Source: Nitrospirota bacterium (GTDB lineage Bacteria > Nitrospirota > Thermodesulfovibrionia > Thermodesulfovibrionales > UBA6898). From it: a DNA stretch of 41,277 nt. Shown one piece after another: positions 19,247 to 27,434 of this stretch. The position numbers were made by a program, and so were the translations under genes. The stretch covers positions 1-41,277 of the forward strand of contig JACRHC010000060.1 in NCBI GenBank assembly GCA_016217675.1. The letters run 5' to 3'. Below the pieces are notes generated by a model. That model did not search any database and was not told where the DNA came from. It saw only the letters and a program-made list of their open reading frames with translations. Position 1 is the first letter of the stretch. Each line of letters starts with the position of its first letter.

Positions 19247-20986
19247 ATGAAAATGACTGGTTCAGAGATCCTTTTAGAATCACTGAAGAAGGAAGGAGTT
19301 AAGCACCTGTTCGGTTATCCGGGCGGCGTTGTTCTGAATATCTTCGACCTGCTCCATGATGAAAAGGAGCTTCAGCTTATATTAACGCGTCATGAACAGG
19401 GTGCTGTTCACGCTGCTGACGGGTACGCCCGTGCAACAGGCAAGGCAGGCGTGGCGCTGGTAACCTCTGGCCCGGGTGCGACGAACACGGTCACCGGTAT
19501 TGCGACCGCTGCCATGGATTCGATTCCGCTGGTGGTGATTACGGGACAGGTCCCGACCATGCTGATCGGTAATGACGCCTTTCAGGAAGCGGATATTGTC
19601 GGCATAACAAGACCCTGCACGAAATATAATTTTCTCGTCAAAAACGTCAGCGATCTTGCCCTCACCATAAAAGAGGCATTTCATATTGCCAACACGGGAA
19701 GGCCCGGCCCGGTGCTCATAGACCTGCCAAAGGATGTGACTACCAGCAAGGCCGAATTCCACTGGCCGGACCATGTCAAGATCAGAAGCTATAACCCTAC
19801 ATACGAGGGCAACAAATATATGATCACCCAGGCTGCGCATATGATCGCAAAGGCAAAAAAGCCCTTGATCATAGCAGGCGGCGGCGTCATATCATCGGAT
19901 GCTGCAAAGGAACTGAGGGAGTTTGCAGAAATAACCGGCGTGCCGGTGACTATGACGATGATGGGCCTCGGCGGGTTTCCCGGATCGCACAAGCTTTCTC
20001 TTGGCATGCTTGGCATGCACGGCACCTATTATGCCAATAAAGCAGTGCAGGACTCGGACCTTCTCATTGCGATCGGTATGCGTTTTGATGACAGGGTTAC
20101 CGGCAAGATAGACGCCTTTGCCCCAAATGCAAAGATCATTCATATCGATATTGACCCTACCTCGATCAGGAAGAACGTGCGTGTTGACCTGCCGATCGTC
20201 GGTGATGTGAAGCGTGTGCTGACGGTCATGAACAAGGTCATCCATGACGAGGTGAAGGAGCCCTGGGCTGAGGTGAGAAAAGCATGGACAAAACAGCTCG
20301 ATGCCTGGAAGAAAGAGCATCCCATGGACTATGACCGGGATGCAGATGTGATCAAGCCCCAGTATGTGATTGAGAAGATCCATGAGTTGACCAAAGGCGA
20401 TGCGATCATCGCAACCGAAGTAGGACAGAACCAGATGTGGGCGGCACAGTTCTATAAATACGACAAGCCAAGGACATGGCTGTCATCAGGAGGCCTCGGC
20501 ACCATGGGTTACGGTCTGCCGGCGGCAATTGGTGCGCAGCTTGCATATCCGAACAAACTGGTGATCGATATTGCCGGTGACGGAAGCATACAGATGAACA
20601 TCCAGGAACTGGCCACAGCGGTCATCAACAAACTGCCGGTAAAGGTCGCGATCCTGAACAACCGCTTCCTGGGCATGGTGCGTCAGTGGCAGGAGCTCTT
20701 CTTCCAGGAGCGGTACTCGCATACCAAGCTTGATGAAACCGTGCCGGATTTTGTGAAGATCGCAGAGGCGTACAGCGCGGTCGGGCTCAGGGCGACAAAG
20801 AAGTCAGAGGTCGTGCCGGTGCTCAAAGAGGCTTTTGCGATCAAGAGGCCGGTATTCATGGATTTTGTGATCGACTGGACCGAGAAGGTCTATCCTATGG
20901 TGCCTGCTGGAGCTGCCATAGACCAGATGCTCTTCCGGGAACAAGAAGTGAAGAAGCCTGAGAAAAAACTCAAGGCAGTAAAATAA
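19247..20986 (+). CDS. ilvB: Acetolactate synthase, large (catalytic) subunit
   Basis: 579 residues, full length. The N-terminal TPP domain has GYPGG and the catalytic Glu in [16 protein letters not shown]. The central FAD-binding domain has IAGGGV and GMLGMHG. The C-terminal TPP/Mg motif is [12 protein letters not shown] near residue 445. It condenses two pyruvates, or pyruvate and 2-oxobutyrate, to acetohydroxy acids. The ATG at 19247 follows GGGGAGTGG. The regulatory subunit gene lies 113 bp downstream. Confidence 0.96.
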   Translation: MKMTGSEILLESLKKEGVKHLFGYPGGVVLNIFDLLHDEKELQLILTRHEQGAVHAADGYARATGKAGVALVTSGPGATNTVTGIATAAMDSIPLVVITGQVPTMLIGNDAFQEADIVGITRPCTKYNFLVKNVSDLALTIKEAFHIANTGRPGPVLIDLPKDVTTSKAEFHWPDHVKIRSYNPTYEGNKYMITQAAHMIAKAKKPLIIAGGGVISSDAAKELREFAEITGVPVTMTMMGLGGFPGSHKLSLGMLGMHGTYYANKAVQDSDLLIAIGMRFDDRVTGKIDAFAPNAKIIHIDIDPTSIRKNVRVDLPIVGDVKRVLTVMNKVIHDEVKEPWAEVRKAWTKQLDAWKKEHPMDYDRDADVIKPQYVIEKIHELTKGDAIIATEVGQNQMWAAQFYKYDKPRTWLSSGGLGTMGYGLPAAIGAQLAYPNKLVIDIAGDGSIQMNIQELATAVINKLPVKVAILNNRFLGMVRQWQELFFQERYSHTKLDETVPDFVKIAEAYSAVGLRATKKSEVVPVLKEAFAIKRPVFMDFVIDWTEKVYPMVPAGAAIDQMLFREQEVKKPEKKLKAVK

Positions 20987-21099
20987 AGACAGTAATGGGT
21001 AATGCGTCATGAGTGATGAGTTAAGGCAATCCAGAAAATCATCGTACAGCAACTTGTCACTGGTACTGATTATACATTGCGTTATCATGGAGGATTAAA

Positions 21100-21588
21100 T
21101 TGAGACATACTATATCGGTTCTTGTCGAAAATAAATTCGGTGTCCTTTCGAGGATATCAGGCCTGTTCAGCGGAAGGGGCTATAATATCGAGAGCCTCTC
21201 GGTCGGTGAAACGATCGATCCCAATATATCGACCATGACGATCGTCACGAGCGGCGATGACTGGATCGTTGAGCAGATCAACAAGCAGCTGAACAAGCTC
21301 ATTGATGTGATCAAGGTCGTGGATATGACCGAGCTCGATCATGTGGAGAGGGAGATGGTGATGATCAAGGTTTCACCGCGCCAGGAGGACAAGGCAGAGG
21401 TGCTCAGGCTTGCAGAGATCTTCCGGGGCAGGATTGTCGATTCAAGCCCCAAGACCTATACAATCGAGGTTACCGGCAATGAAAAGAAGATCGAGGCCTT
21501 TGTCGAACTTTTGAGACCCATGGGCATCAAGGAGTTTGTTCGCACCGGCAAGATTGCCATTGCGCGCGAAGGTGTCAAGAAGCCCTGA
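21100..21588 (+). CDS. ilvN: Acetolactate synthase, small (regulatory) subunit
   Basis: 162 residues. The N-terminal ACT domain ([31 protein letters not shown]) is complete, and the second domain runs from about residue 80 ([10 protein letters not shown]). It binds IlvB and confers valine feedback control. The start is TTG at 21100, since GGAGG lies 6 nt upstream and the next residues RHTISVL match the family start. The 113-bp gap from ilvB contains a low-complexity string of GTAATG/GTGATGAG words but no gene. Confidence 0.95.
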   Translation: MRHTISVLVENKFGVLSRISGLFSGRGYNIESLSVGETIDPNISTMTIVTSGDDWIVEQINKQLNKLIDVIKVVDMTELDHVEREMVMIKVSPRQEDKAEVLRLAEIFRGRIVDSSPKTYTIEVTGNEKKIEAFVELLRPMGIKEFVRTGKIAIAREGVKKP

Positions 21589-21612
21589 TATTTTCTCGGA
21601 TGACCTTTTCTG

Positions 21613-21641
21613 AAGCCCTGCACGATCTGCAGGGCTTTTTT
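21613..21641 (+). terminator. Rho-independent terminator after ilvN
   Basis: A 10-bp stem AAGCCCTGCA/TGCAGGGCTT with loop CGATC runs into six T. It closes the ilvDBN block 25 bp after the ilvN stop. Confidence 0.93.
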
Positions 21642-21658
21642 GTTGGCAGATGCAGCTT

Positions 21659-21694
21659 TTGACTAACACATTGACTTAGTCTATAATGGACTAA
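21659..21694 (+). promoter_or_regulatory. Promoter and palindromic operator of the Phd/PIN module
   Basis: TTGACT at 21659-21664 and TATAAT at 21682-21687 are 17 bp apart. A 6-bp inverted repeat, TTAGTC (21676-21681) and GACTAA (21689-21694), brackets the -10 box, and TTGACT is repeated at 21671. Phd/YefM antitoxins are known to bind palindromes over their own promoters, so autorepression is likely here. Confidence 0.75.
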
Positions 21695-21708
21695 AGGAGA
21701 TGTTCGAT

Positions 21709-21942
21709 ATGAATACGGTAAATATACATGAAGCCAAGACGCACCTCTCCGCAATTCTTAAACGCGTGGAGAGCGGTGAAGAGATCCTGATCGCCAAGTC
21801 TGGGCATCCTATAGCCCGCATTTCGCCCTTGGCACCAGCGTCGGGCAAGAGAGAGCCGGGCAGCGCAAAGGGCAGGTTAGTCGTTTCAGAGACCTTTAGT
21901 GATCCCCTGCCTGCTGATCTTATGAAAGAATTTGAGAAATGA
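21709..21942 (+). CDS. Phd/YefM-type antitoxin
   Basis: 77 residues from the ATG at 21709. AGGAG lies 9 nt upstream of it, whereas the ATG at 21700 directly abuts that site. The sequence VNIHEAKTHLSAILKRVESGEEILIAKSGHPIARISPL is the Phd/YefM DNA-binding fold, and the tail is the usual toxin-binding segment. It overlaps the PIN gene by 4 nt (ATGA). It should repress the operon and neutralise the toxin. Confidence 0.9.
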   Translation: MNTVNIHEAKTHLSAILKRVESGEEILIAKSGHPIARISPLAPASGKREPGSAKGRLVVSETFSDPLPADLMKEFEK

Positions 21943-22346
21943 AGGCATTGTTCGATACCCATGTTTTCTTATGGTGGGTATTGGATGACGCGAGATTAAC
22001 GCCCTTTGTCAGAGATCTTGTAGCCGATGAAAGAAATGAACTGTTCCTGAGTTCAGCGAGCTGCTGGGAAATGATGATAAAGGCAAGACTTGGCCGCCTC
22101 GCATTCCCTGAACCCCCTGAAAAATATATACCCGACCAGATGAACCAGAATAAACTCACCGGCCTGCCGGTGCAGATAGTCCATGCGCTCCATATTCACC
22201 GGCTGCCTGAGCATCACAAGGACCCTTTTGACCGGACGCTTATCGCACAGGCGCAGGTCGAAAGAATGCCGATAATCACCAATGACAGCCTGTTTACTGC
22301 GTATGATGTAAAAATTCTCTGGGAGAAAAAGGGGAAACGGCAATGA
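21939..22346 (+). CDS. PIN-domain toxin (VapC-like)
   Basis: 135 residues, intact. Acidic PIN residues are visible: Asp in LFDTHVFLWW, Glu in SASCWEMMIK, Asp in HKDPFDRTLIAQA and Asp in ITNDSLF. PIN toxins are Mg-dependent RNases that cleave tRNA or rRNA; the target cannot be predicted here. The start codon overlaps the antitoxin stop. A 23-codon reading frame overlaps its own stop by another ATGA and runs into a palindrome; I do not consider it a gene. Confidence 0.9.
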   Translation: MKALFDTHVFLWWVLDDARLTPFVRDLVADERNELFLSSASCWEMMIKARLGRLAFPEPPEKYIPDQMNQNKLTGLPVQIVHALHIHRLPEHHKDPFDRTLIAQAQVERMPIITNDSLFTAYDVKILWEKKGKRQ

Positions 22347-22386
22347 CCGTTGAAGTTAAGGATGTTGCACCCGATAGATTACGCGA

Positions 22387-22426
22387 CCTTGCCCGGCTTC
22401 AGGGGACAGCCTGAAGCCGGGCAAGG
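22387..22426. repeat. Perfect 17-bp palindrome, REP-like
   Basis: CCTTGCCCGGCTTCAGG at 22387-22403 pairs perfectly with 22410-22426 around a 6-nt loop (GGACAG). No T-run follows. It sits 3 bp before the remnant of a REP-associated transposase, the class of enzyme that mobilises such palindromes. Confidence 0.75.
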
Positions 22427-22429
22427 AAA

Positions 22430-22618
22430 GCCGCCATATATTTGAGCCAAAGATATGGCGGAAGACAGCTTCGGGAAATCGGAGCGGTGTTTGGCATAGG
22501 GGAGTCTGGAGTATCTCAGGCGAGCAAGAGGTTTGAATCGGATATGACGGGGAATTTCAGTAACGCTTTTTTATCAGTAGCCGTGCGGACACCTCTCGAC
22601 TTAATTGAGCCTAAATAA
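22430..22618 (+). pseudogene. C-terminal remnant of a REP-associated tyrosine transposase
   Basis: An open frame without start reads AIYLSQRYGGRQLREIGAVF, then GIGESGVSQASKRF. This matches the DnaA-like helix-turn-helix C-terminus found in many REP-associated (Y1, IS200-like) transposases. The HUH catalytic domain that should precede it is absent: upstream there is only the palindrome and the PIN gene. The conserved part ends at about 22550 and the frame closes with TAA at 22616. The rest of the region up to mlaF holds nothing else recognisable. Confidence 0.65.
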
Positions 22619-22620
22619 GG

Positions 22621-22626
22621 TATAAT
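22621..22626 (+). promoter_or_regulatory. Putative -10 box very close to the mlaF start
   Basis: TATAAT lies only 7 bp before the mlaF ATG at 22634, so a transcript starting at the usual distance would begin at or next to the start codon. No good -35 match was seen (TTGAGC at 22605 is too close). Confidence 0.35.
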
Positions 22627-22633
22627 TCTGCCG

Positions 22634-23422
22634 ATGAATGAAACTGCTATAGAGGTAACAGGGCTCAGAACACGGTACGGCGACCGGGAGGTGCTGAAGG
22701 GCCTGACCTTTGCCATCCCCAAGGGAAAGACCACGGTCATCCTCGGCGGCAGCGGCTGCGGCAAGAGCACACTCCTGAAGCATCTCATCGGCCTGCTCAA
22801 GCCCTCTGAAGGCAGCATCAGCATCAGCGGCAGGGAGATTACGGTCCTGACGGACCCGGAGATGGATGAGGTGAGGAGGAAGATGGGTGTGCTGTTTCAG
22901 GGCGCCGCGCTTCTGAACTCCATGACCATCGCCGAAAATGTCGCCCTGCCGATCAGGGAGCATACCAAAATAAATGATGCCACGATCCAGATCATGGTGC
23001 GCATGAAACTTGACCTTGTCGGGCTTTCGGGTTTTGACCATTTTTATCCGTCACAACTGTCAGGCGGTATGAAGAAGAGGGCAGGTCTTGCAAGGGCACT
23101 GGCGCTCGACCCGGAGATGCTCTTTTTTGACGAACCCTCTGCCGGCCTTGATCCTGTCACTGCTGCCGGCCTTGATGATCTGATCCTGAAACTGCAGAAG
23201 GCCTTCAGGATGACGATCATTGTGGTGACCCATGAACTGCCCAGTGTTTTCGCCATCGCTGATTATGTTATCATGCTCGACAAGGGTCAGGTGCTTTTCT
23301 TCGGTCCTCTTGAGGAACTGAAGACTTCGGACCATCCCCGTATCAGGCAGTTCCTTGAGAGAAGGTGGGAAGAGGAGGAATACTCGCCGGACGATTATTT
23401 CAGGATGATTGCCGGAGATTGA
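22634..23422 (+). CDS. mlaF: ABC transporter ATPase, MlaF-like (phospholipid transport)
   Basis: 262 residues. Walker A is GGSGCGKST near residues 38-46, the signature is LSGGMKKR, Walker B is MLFFDEPSAGLDP, and the switch His is in VVTHEL. The downstream MCE-domain gene and auxiliary lipoprotein identify it as the ATPase of an Mla/Mce-type lipid transporter that moves phospholipids between inner and outer membranes. No Shine-Dalgarno of normal spacing precedes the ATG. The permease (MlaE) normally encoded next to it is not present in the window. Confidence 0.9.
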   Translation: MNETAIEVTGLRTRYGDREVLKGLTFAIPKGKTTVILGGSGCGKSTLLKHLIGLLKPSEGSISISGREITVLTDPEMDEVRRKMGVLFQGAALLNSMTIAENVALPIREHTKINDATIQIMVRMKLDLVGLSGFDHFYPSQLSGGMKKRAGLARALALDPEMLFFDEPSAGLDPVTAAGLDDLILKLQKAFRMTIIVVTHELPSVFAIADYVIMLDKGQVLFFGPLEELKTSDHPRIRQFLERRWEEEEYSPDDYFRMIAGD

Positions 23423-23452
23423 TATCTTATGAGTAATGTATAAGGGGGCGCT

Positions 23453-24328
23453 TTGAGAGAAGAGATTAAGGCCGGTCTGATCATTATCGTATCCATGATT
23501 CTGCTTACAGCGCTGATAATTCTTATCGGCGGCTCACAGTTTCTTGACAAGTTCGACACCTACTATATCAAGGTGAAGAATGCTGCAGGTCTTGAGGCAG
23601 GAGCGCAGGTCAAACTGGGCGGCGTGCGGGTAGGAAGAGTGGTAAGTGTCAAAGAGCCGCAGCAGGCCGGGGACTCGGTTGTGGTCGAGATCGGTATCAA
23701 ACAGGGCAAGCCGATCTATAAGGGCACCAAGGCGTCTGTAACGCAGGTCGGATTTGTCGGTGACATTTATCTGCTCCTTTCTGTCAATGATACGGTTAAT
23801 GAAAGGATCAAGGTCGGCGATGTGATACCTTCCGAAGAGGTCGTTGACTTTGGGGTCATCATGTCAAAGGTCGAGGGTCTCTCAAAGTCGCTTGATAGCC
23901 TTATTCACGATGTGAACAAGGTGTTCAGTCCCCAGAACGTAAAGCAGGTTGAATCCCTGTTGGGCAATACCAATAAGGCGATTGTTTCGGCAACTGCCAA
24001 TATCGACAAAATGACGGCTGACATCAGGATGACAGCTGACAAGCTTTCAAAGGTGCTTGATGAACTTGAAGGTCTTGTGAGCAACAACAAGGGTGAGTTT
24101 ACCCAGGTTCTGAAAAAGGCGCGCGAGACACTTGACAAGGCAGAGGTGATGATCAAAGGTATTGAAAAGACCGCAATGACCGTAGATCGGGCCGTTGACC
24201 ACCAGTCACAGAACCTTGATCTGCTGCTCAATACCATGACACGGACGACTGACGAACTCCAGGACCTGCTTCACGAAATAAAGAGCAAACCCTGGAGTGT
24301 TATCTATAAGGAGGGGAAGGGTGAGTAA
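23453..24328 (+). CDS. mlaD: MlaD-like MCE-domain substrate-binding protein
   Basis: 291 residues. A single N-terminal membrane anchor lies at about residues 6-26. The MCE domain covers about 36-115 (VKLGGVRVGRV, then TQVGFVGDIYL). A long helical tail from about 140 to 285 could form a coiled coil. MCE proteins form hexameric rings that shuttle lipids in the periplasm. The start is TTG at 23453 with AAGGGGG upstream. It lies 30 bp after mlaF and overlaps the lipoprotein gene by 8 nt. Confidence 0.9.
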   Translation: MREEIKAGLIIIVSMILLTALIILIGGSQFLDKFDTYYIKVKNAAGLEAGAQVKLGGVRVGRVVSVKEPQQAGDSVVVEIGIKQGKPIYKGTKASVTQVGFVGDIYLLLSVNDTVNERIKVGDVIPSEEVVDFGVIMSKVEGLSKSLDSLIHDVNKVFSPQNVKQVESLLGNTNKAIVSATANIDKMTADIRMTADKLSKVLDELEGLVSNNKGEFTQVLKKARETLDKAEVMIKGIEKTAMTVDRAVDHQSQNLDLLLNTMTRTTDELQDLLHEIKSKPWSVIYKEGKGE

Positions 24329-24887
24329 TATGCTGAGGAGAGGTATTTTTCTGCTTGGGGTTCTCGTCATGGCCGCCTGTGCCATGCCTGAGACAAGGAT
24401 ATACAGCCTGCATATGCCGGCTGACAATTTGAAGACCCAGGCCAGAAAGCAGGCAATGATCACCGTCAGGGTTCAGTCGCCCCGGTATCTGGCGCAGCCC
24501 TATATCGCCCACCGGCTTTCTCCCTATCAGCTTGAGATATCCCGGTACGCGAAATGGGATTCTGCTCCTGTTGAAATGGTTCGTGAAATATTCAAGGATT
24601 CACTGTCAGTCGTATACCAGGATGTGAGGGCGTCGAATTTTGCTGCTGAGGGCTCATTTGTTCTGAACATCAATCTGAAACGGTTCGAAAGGGTAGAAGA
24701 CTCATACGCTGAACTGGCATTCGATGCAGTGCTGAATTCAGCTGAAGGCAGGGAGCTCTACCGTATTGCCGTGGCTAAGAAAGTGCAGATCGAGACCAGG
24801 GATTCTGCCGGACTCGCAAAGGGTTTGAGTGCTGCTTTGTCAGAGTCGGTGAAGGAAGTAGTGGCAGGACTGGGAGTTAAAATTTAG
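24321..24887 (+). CDS. ABC-type transport auxiliary lipoprotein (PqiC/YmbA-like)
   Basis: 188 residues from the GTG at 24321, chosen because AAGGAGGGG lies 6 nt upstream; an ATG at 24330 is the alternative. The signal ends in a lipobox (LVMAAC). The mature domain (TRIYSLHMP, then YLAQPYIAHRLSPYQLEI, and a C-terminal helix SAALSESVKEVVAGL) matches the auxiliary lipoprotein family that accompanies MCE transporters. It probably sits in the outer membrane and contacts MlaD. Confidence 0.82.
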   Translation: MSNMLRRGIFLLGVLVMAACAMPETRIYSLHMPADNLKTQARKQAMITVRVQSPRYLAQPYIAHRLSPYQLEISRYAKWDSAPVEMVREIFKDSLSVVYQDVRASNFAAEGSFVLNINLKRFERVEDSYAELAFDAVLNSAEGRELYRIAVAKKVQIETRDSAGLAKGLSAALSESVKEVVAGLGVKI

Positions 24888-24963
24888 GTCTGGCAGTAAT
24901 TCGTTTTCCTGTTTGAATTGGCACAGAAATTATCCGCTTGTTAGCAAGGAAGAGAGTAATCGC

Positions 24964-25512
24964 ATGAGGCCCGAAATAGTTATCAGGGGTGAAACGAGCG
25001 CTGATGTTTCCGCTATCGCCGAGGTAACTGCCGCTGCATTCAGTACTCTGCCGATCAGCAACCACACTGAGCAGTTCATCATTGCGGCGCTGCGTGCTGC
25101 CAAAGCTCTTGCAGTATCACTGGTCGCAGAAATGGATGGCCGAGTAATAGGGCATATTGCTTTCTCTCCCGTGACCATTTCCGACAACACACCGAACTGG
25201 TACGGCCTTGGACCTGTTTCCGTTTTGCCGGGGCACCAGCGGCAGGGCATCGGCACGGCACTGATAAAAGAAGGGTTGTCACGTCTGAAAGATATAAATG
25301 CTCAAGGATGTTGTCTCGTGGGACATCCGGATTACTACAGGAAATTCGGGTTCAAGAACTTGCCGGGACTTGTGCTTGAGGGAGTGCCACCTGAGGTTTT
25401 CTTTGCCCTGTCTTTCGACGGGCATACTCCGCAGGGCACTGTTGCCTTCCACGAAGGGTTCAAAGCGGATGGCCAACAAGAGAGAGAAGGCGACACTTTG
25501 CAACGCTCCTGA
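24964..25512 (+). CDS. GNAT-family N-acetyltransferase
   Basis: 182 residues from the ATG at 24964, with AAGGAAGAG upstream; longer in-frame starts exist but lack a ribosome-binding site. The acetyl-CoA motif reads LGPVSVLPGHQRQGIGTALI (motif A, RQGIGT), followed by GHPDYYRKFGF, typical of the YhbS-like (COG3153) subgroup. Substrate unknown. It is not obviously part of the lipid transport operon. Confidence 0.88.
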   Translation: MRPEIVIRGETSADVSAIAEVTAAAFSTLPISNHTEQFIIAALRAAKALAVSLVAEMDGRVIGHIAFSPVTISDNTPNWYGLGPVSVLPGHQRQGIGTALIKEGLSRLKDINAQGCCLVGHPDYYRKFGFKNLPGLVLEGVPPEVFFALSFDGHTPQGTVAFHEGFKADGQQEREGDTLQRS

Positions 25513-25537
25513 CACTTACGATTAGCAGTAAATTAGT

Positions 25538-25746
25538 AAAGGACAATTGCGGAAAGCTCCTTGTTTCAAAAGGGTTGTCTTTAGGCCTTACGGTTCAGGA
25601 AGCATCTTCTACTGCACAATGGTCGGCAAAAAGATCATGGTACTTCACCAGTTCTTAAGAAAACAGACAAGACACCGCCCCGGGAGCTCGCAACAGCCCG
25701 GAGGCGTTTGAAGGAGGTCAGAAATGCTTACACACAAAGAACTTAA
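25538..25746 (+). pseudogene. Decayed HigB/RelE-type toxin
   Basis: The C-terminal half of a HigB toxin is readable in two frames. From 25538 the frame gives FRPYGSGSIFYCTMVGKKI and VLHQF; from 25657 a different frame gives KKTDKTPPRELATARRRLKEV. One missing base at about 25655 would join them. The N-terminal half is missing. The remnant runs to TAA at 25744-25746, overlapping the antitoxin start, as in higBA operons. Confidence 0.7.
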
Positions 25747-26070
25747 GTCTCGTGCTCTTTCCCGCCCGGATGTTAAGGCCGAATATGAGCGTCTCGATGA
25801 GGAATTTGCAGTCTTGACGAGTTTTTGAAAGTACGCAGTTCAGCAGGTGTTACTCAGGCAGAGGTTGCCAAACGCATCGGTACAACGCAGTCCGCCGTGG
25901 CACGACTGGAATCCGGCAAAGGAAAGCACTCGCCGTCACTGGCGACATTGCAGAAATATGCTCATGCCCTCGGTTACCGGCTTGAGTTGCGATTGATCAA
26001 TGAGGCTATAAAACCAGGCGGATTAACAGCGCACTCAACCGGCCGCGCGAGAAAATTGCGCGTCGGTTAG
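25724..26070 (+). pseudogene. HigA-type XRE antitoxin broken by a one-base frameshift
   Basis: The ATG at 25724 follows AAGGAGGT and opens MLTHKELKSRALSRPDVKAE, the usual start of these HigA antitoxins. The frame ends in TGA at 25826. A shift of one base at about 25813 restores LDEFLKVRSSAGVTQAEVAK and the complete helix-turn-helix (RIGTTQSAVARLESGKG) to the stop at 26070. The downstream part alone (TTG at 25825) could be translated but lacks the first 30 residues. Together with the broken higB this is a dead toxin-antitoxin locus, unless the base was lost in sequencing. Confidence 0.75.
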
Positions 26071-26100
26071 TTCAATCGTTGGCTGTTAGAAGGAGAATTT

Positions 26101-26304
26101 ATGCCATACGTTAATATTAAAATCACCAAAGAAGGTGCTACAGCCGAGCAAAAAGCTGCGCTTATAGCCGGTGTTACCGAGCTTTTACAGAAGGTTTTAG
26201 GCAAGAATCCTGCAACAACTGTCATCGTTATTGATGAGGTTGAAACTGATAATTGGGGTATTGCTGGTGAGCAGGTAACGCACAGAAGAAAGCAGGGGTT
26301 GTAA
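26101..26304 (+). CDS. 4-Oxalocrotonate tautomerase family protein
   Basis: 67 residues beginning Met-Pro, so the catalytic Pro1 would be exposed after Met removal. PYVNIKITKEGATAEQKAALIAGVTELL is a typical tautomerase superfamily N-terminus. AAGGAG lies 7 nt before the ATG. Members tautomerise keto-enol acids in aromatic degradation, but many genomic copies have unknown substrates. No degradation genes lie nearby. Confidence 0.88.
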   Translation: MPYVNIKITKEGATAEQKAALIAGVTELLQKVLGKNPATTVIVIDEVETDNWGIAGEQVTHRRKQGL

Positions 26305-26410
26305 TGATGACAGCTGGTAATCATGTCAGTGAAACGGAATCGCTCGCTCTGCTGGCTGGTTAGCTCTCGCTTGTTGTCTGACAAGGTTTTCACCGGGAAC
26401 TGCCTGCAGA

Positions 26411-27202
26411 TTACGACTGATAAAATTCCGCTCTTCTGTCTTTGAAGAGATCGTTGTACTGATTTAACTTCTTGTCTCTGGACAGGGACAGATCAATATC
26501 CGCTGTCATCAGGATTTCCTCATCGCTGCCTGCCCGCACCAGTATCTCCGCTTTGGGTGACGTTATCTGGCTCTGGCCGATGAAGGTGAGCGGTTCGCTT
26601 TGTTTCCTCTGCTCAGTGCCTATGCGGTTGGCTGTGACTGCATAAACCCTGTTTTCAAGACACCTGACCGGCATGGACTGCGGACAGTAGGGCAGAACCA
26701 GGTTTGACGGATGCGCTATCACCTCTGCACCTTTGAGCGCAAGGGTCCGCGCTGATTCAGGGAAGAACCAGTCAAAGCAGATCATGATGCCGATCTTTCC
26801 TATAGGAGTATCCCAGACCTGAAAACCACTATCTCCCGGCGTAAAGAAAAGGTTCTCTTCGTAAAAGAGGTGGGTCTTACGGTAGCAGCCGATAAAACCA
26901 TCCGGTCCGGTCAGCACTGCTGAATTGTAGAACGTGTCTCCGGATCTTTCTGGCAGACCTGCAACGATATACATACCTTTTTCCTGAGAGAGGGCGGTAA
27001 GAAACTCTGTTGTCTCTCCCGCGGGAACAGGCTCTGCCAGTTGAGCTACCTCTTCTTTTGAAGTGAACTGGTAGCCGGTTGCGAAGAATTCGGGAAGGAC
27101 AAGAAGGTCGAGTGATGCAAACCGGACCGCCTTTCGAACGTTGTCGAAATTTTTCTGCTTGTTGCCGAACGTTGAATTAAACTGGAAAAAACCTGCTTTC
27201 AT
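26411..27202 (-). CDS. Carbon-nitrogen hydrolase (nitrilase superfamily)
   Basis: 263 residues from the ATG at 27202 (MKAGFFQFNSTFGNK), the usual family start; the frame stays open 24 codons further upstream, but that part belongs to a duplicated leader. The catalytic triad is visible: Glu in LPEFFATGY, Lys in YRKTHLF and Cys in ICFDWFFPE. The enzyme hydrolyses a small amide or nitrile; omega-amidase or N-carbamoyl amidase types are possible. It is divergent from folE and convergent with the tautomerase. Confidence 0.88.
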   Translation of the reverse strand: MKAGFFQFNSTFGNKQKNFDNVRKAVRFASLDLLVLPEFFATGYQFTSKEEVAQLAEPVPAGETTEFLTALSQEKGMYIVAGLPERSGDTFYNSAVLTGPDGFIGCYRKTHLFYEENLFFTPGDSGFQVWDTPIGKIGIMICFDWFFPESARTLALKGAEVIAHPSNLVLPYCPQSMPVRCLENRVYAVTANRIGTEQRKQSEPLTFIGQSQITSPKAEILVRAGSDEEILMTADIDLSLSRDKKLNQYNDLFKDRRAEFYQS

Positions 27203-27290
27203 ATTTCTACGATAGCATTCAGCCGCTGCCCGGCACAATATTTTCATCAATACAGGCATCCCTTGCGGGCGCACTGTATTTCTGCAGAAA

Positions 27291-27356
27291 TTATTTCATG
27301 AGATTATCGTTTTTTTTCCTGAACGCCGGTTTGAACTGGAAAAAGGAAGCTTTCAT
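27291..27356 (-). pseudogene. Duplicated 5' fragment of the nitrilase-family gene
   Basis: Upstream of the nitrilase gene a 21-codon frame reads MKASFFQFKPAFRKKNDN and then stops. It is clearly related to the nitrilase start MKAGFFQFNSTFGNKQKN. The DNA around both starts also matches (ACTGGAAAAA on the plus strand at 27181 and 27335, GATAGCA nearby). This looks like the remains of a tandem paralogue of which only the first 20 codons survive. Confidence 0.65.
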
Positions 27357-27434
27357 GCAATAAGATAGCACTGTCCGGTCATCGGTAACAAGCGCAGACC
27401 TATAAGATAATAAAATAAACTTATAAGAAAACCT

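Noticed and set aside
21659-21676. TTGACT at 21671 as the -35 box of the Phd operon
   Set aside because: It is only 5 bp from the -10; the copy at 21659 gives the proper 17-bp spacing.
22343-22414. 23-codon frame overlapping the PIN toxin stop by ATGA
   Set aside because: It ends inside the 17-bp palindrome and has no recognisable product; the overlap is probably chance.
27203-27274. Nitrilase-family protein starting 24 codons further upstream at 27274
   Set aside because: The added residues have no family match and lie in the duplicated leader; the ATG at 27202 gives the standard N-terminus.
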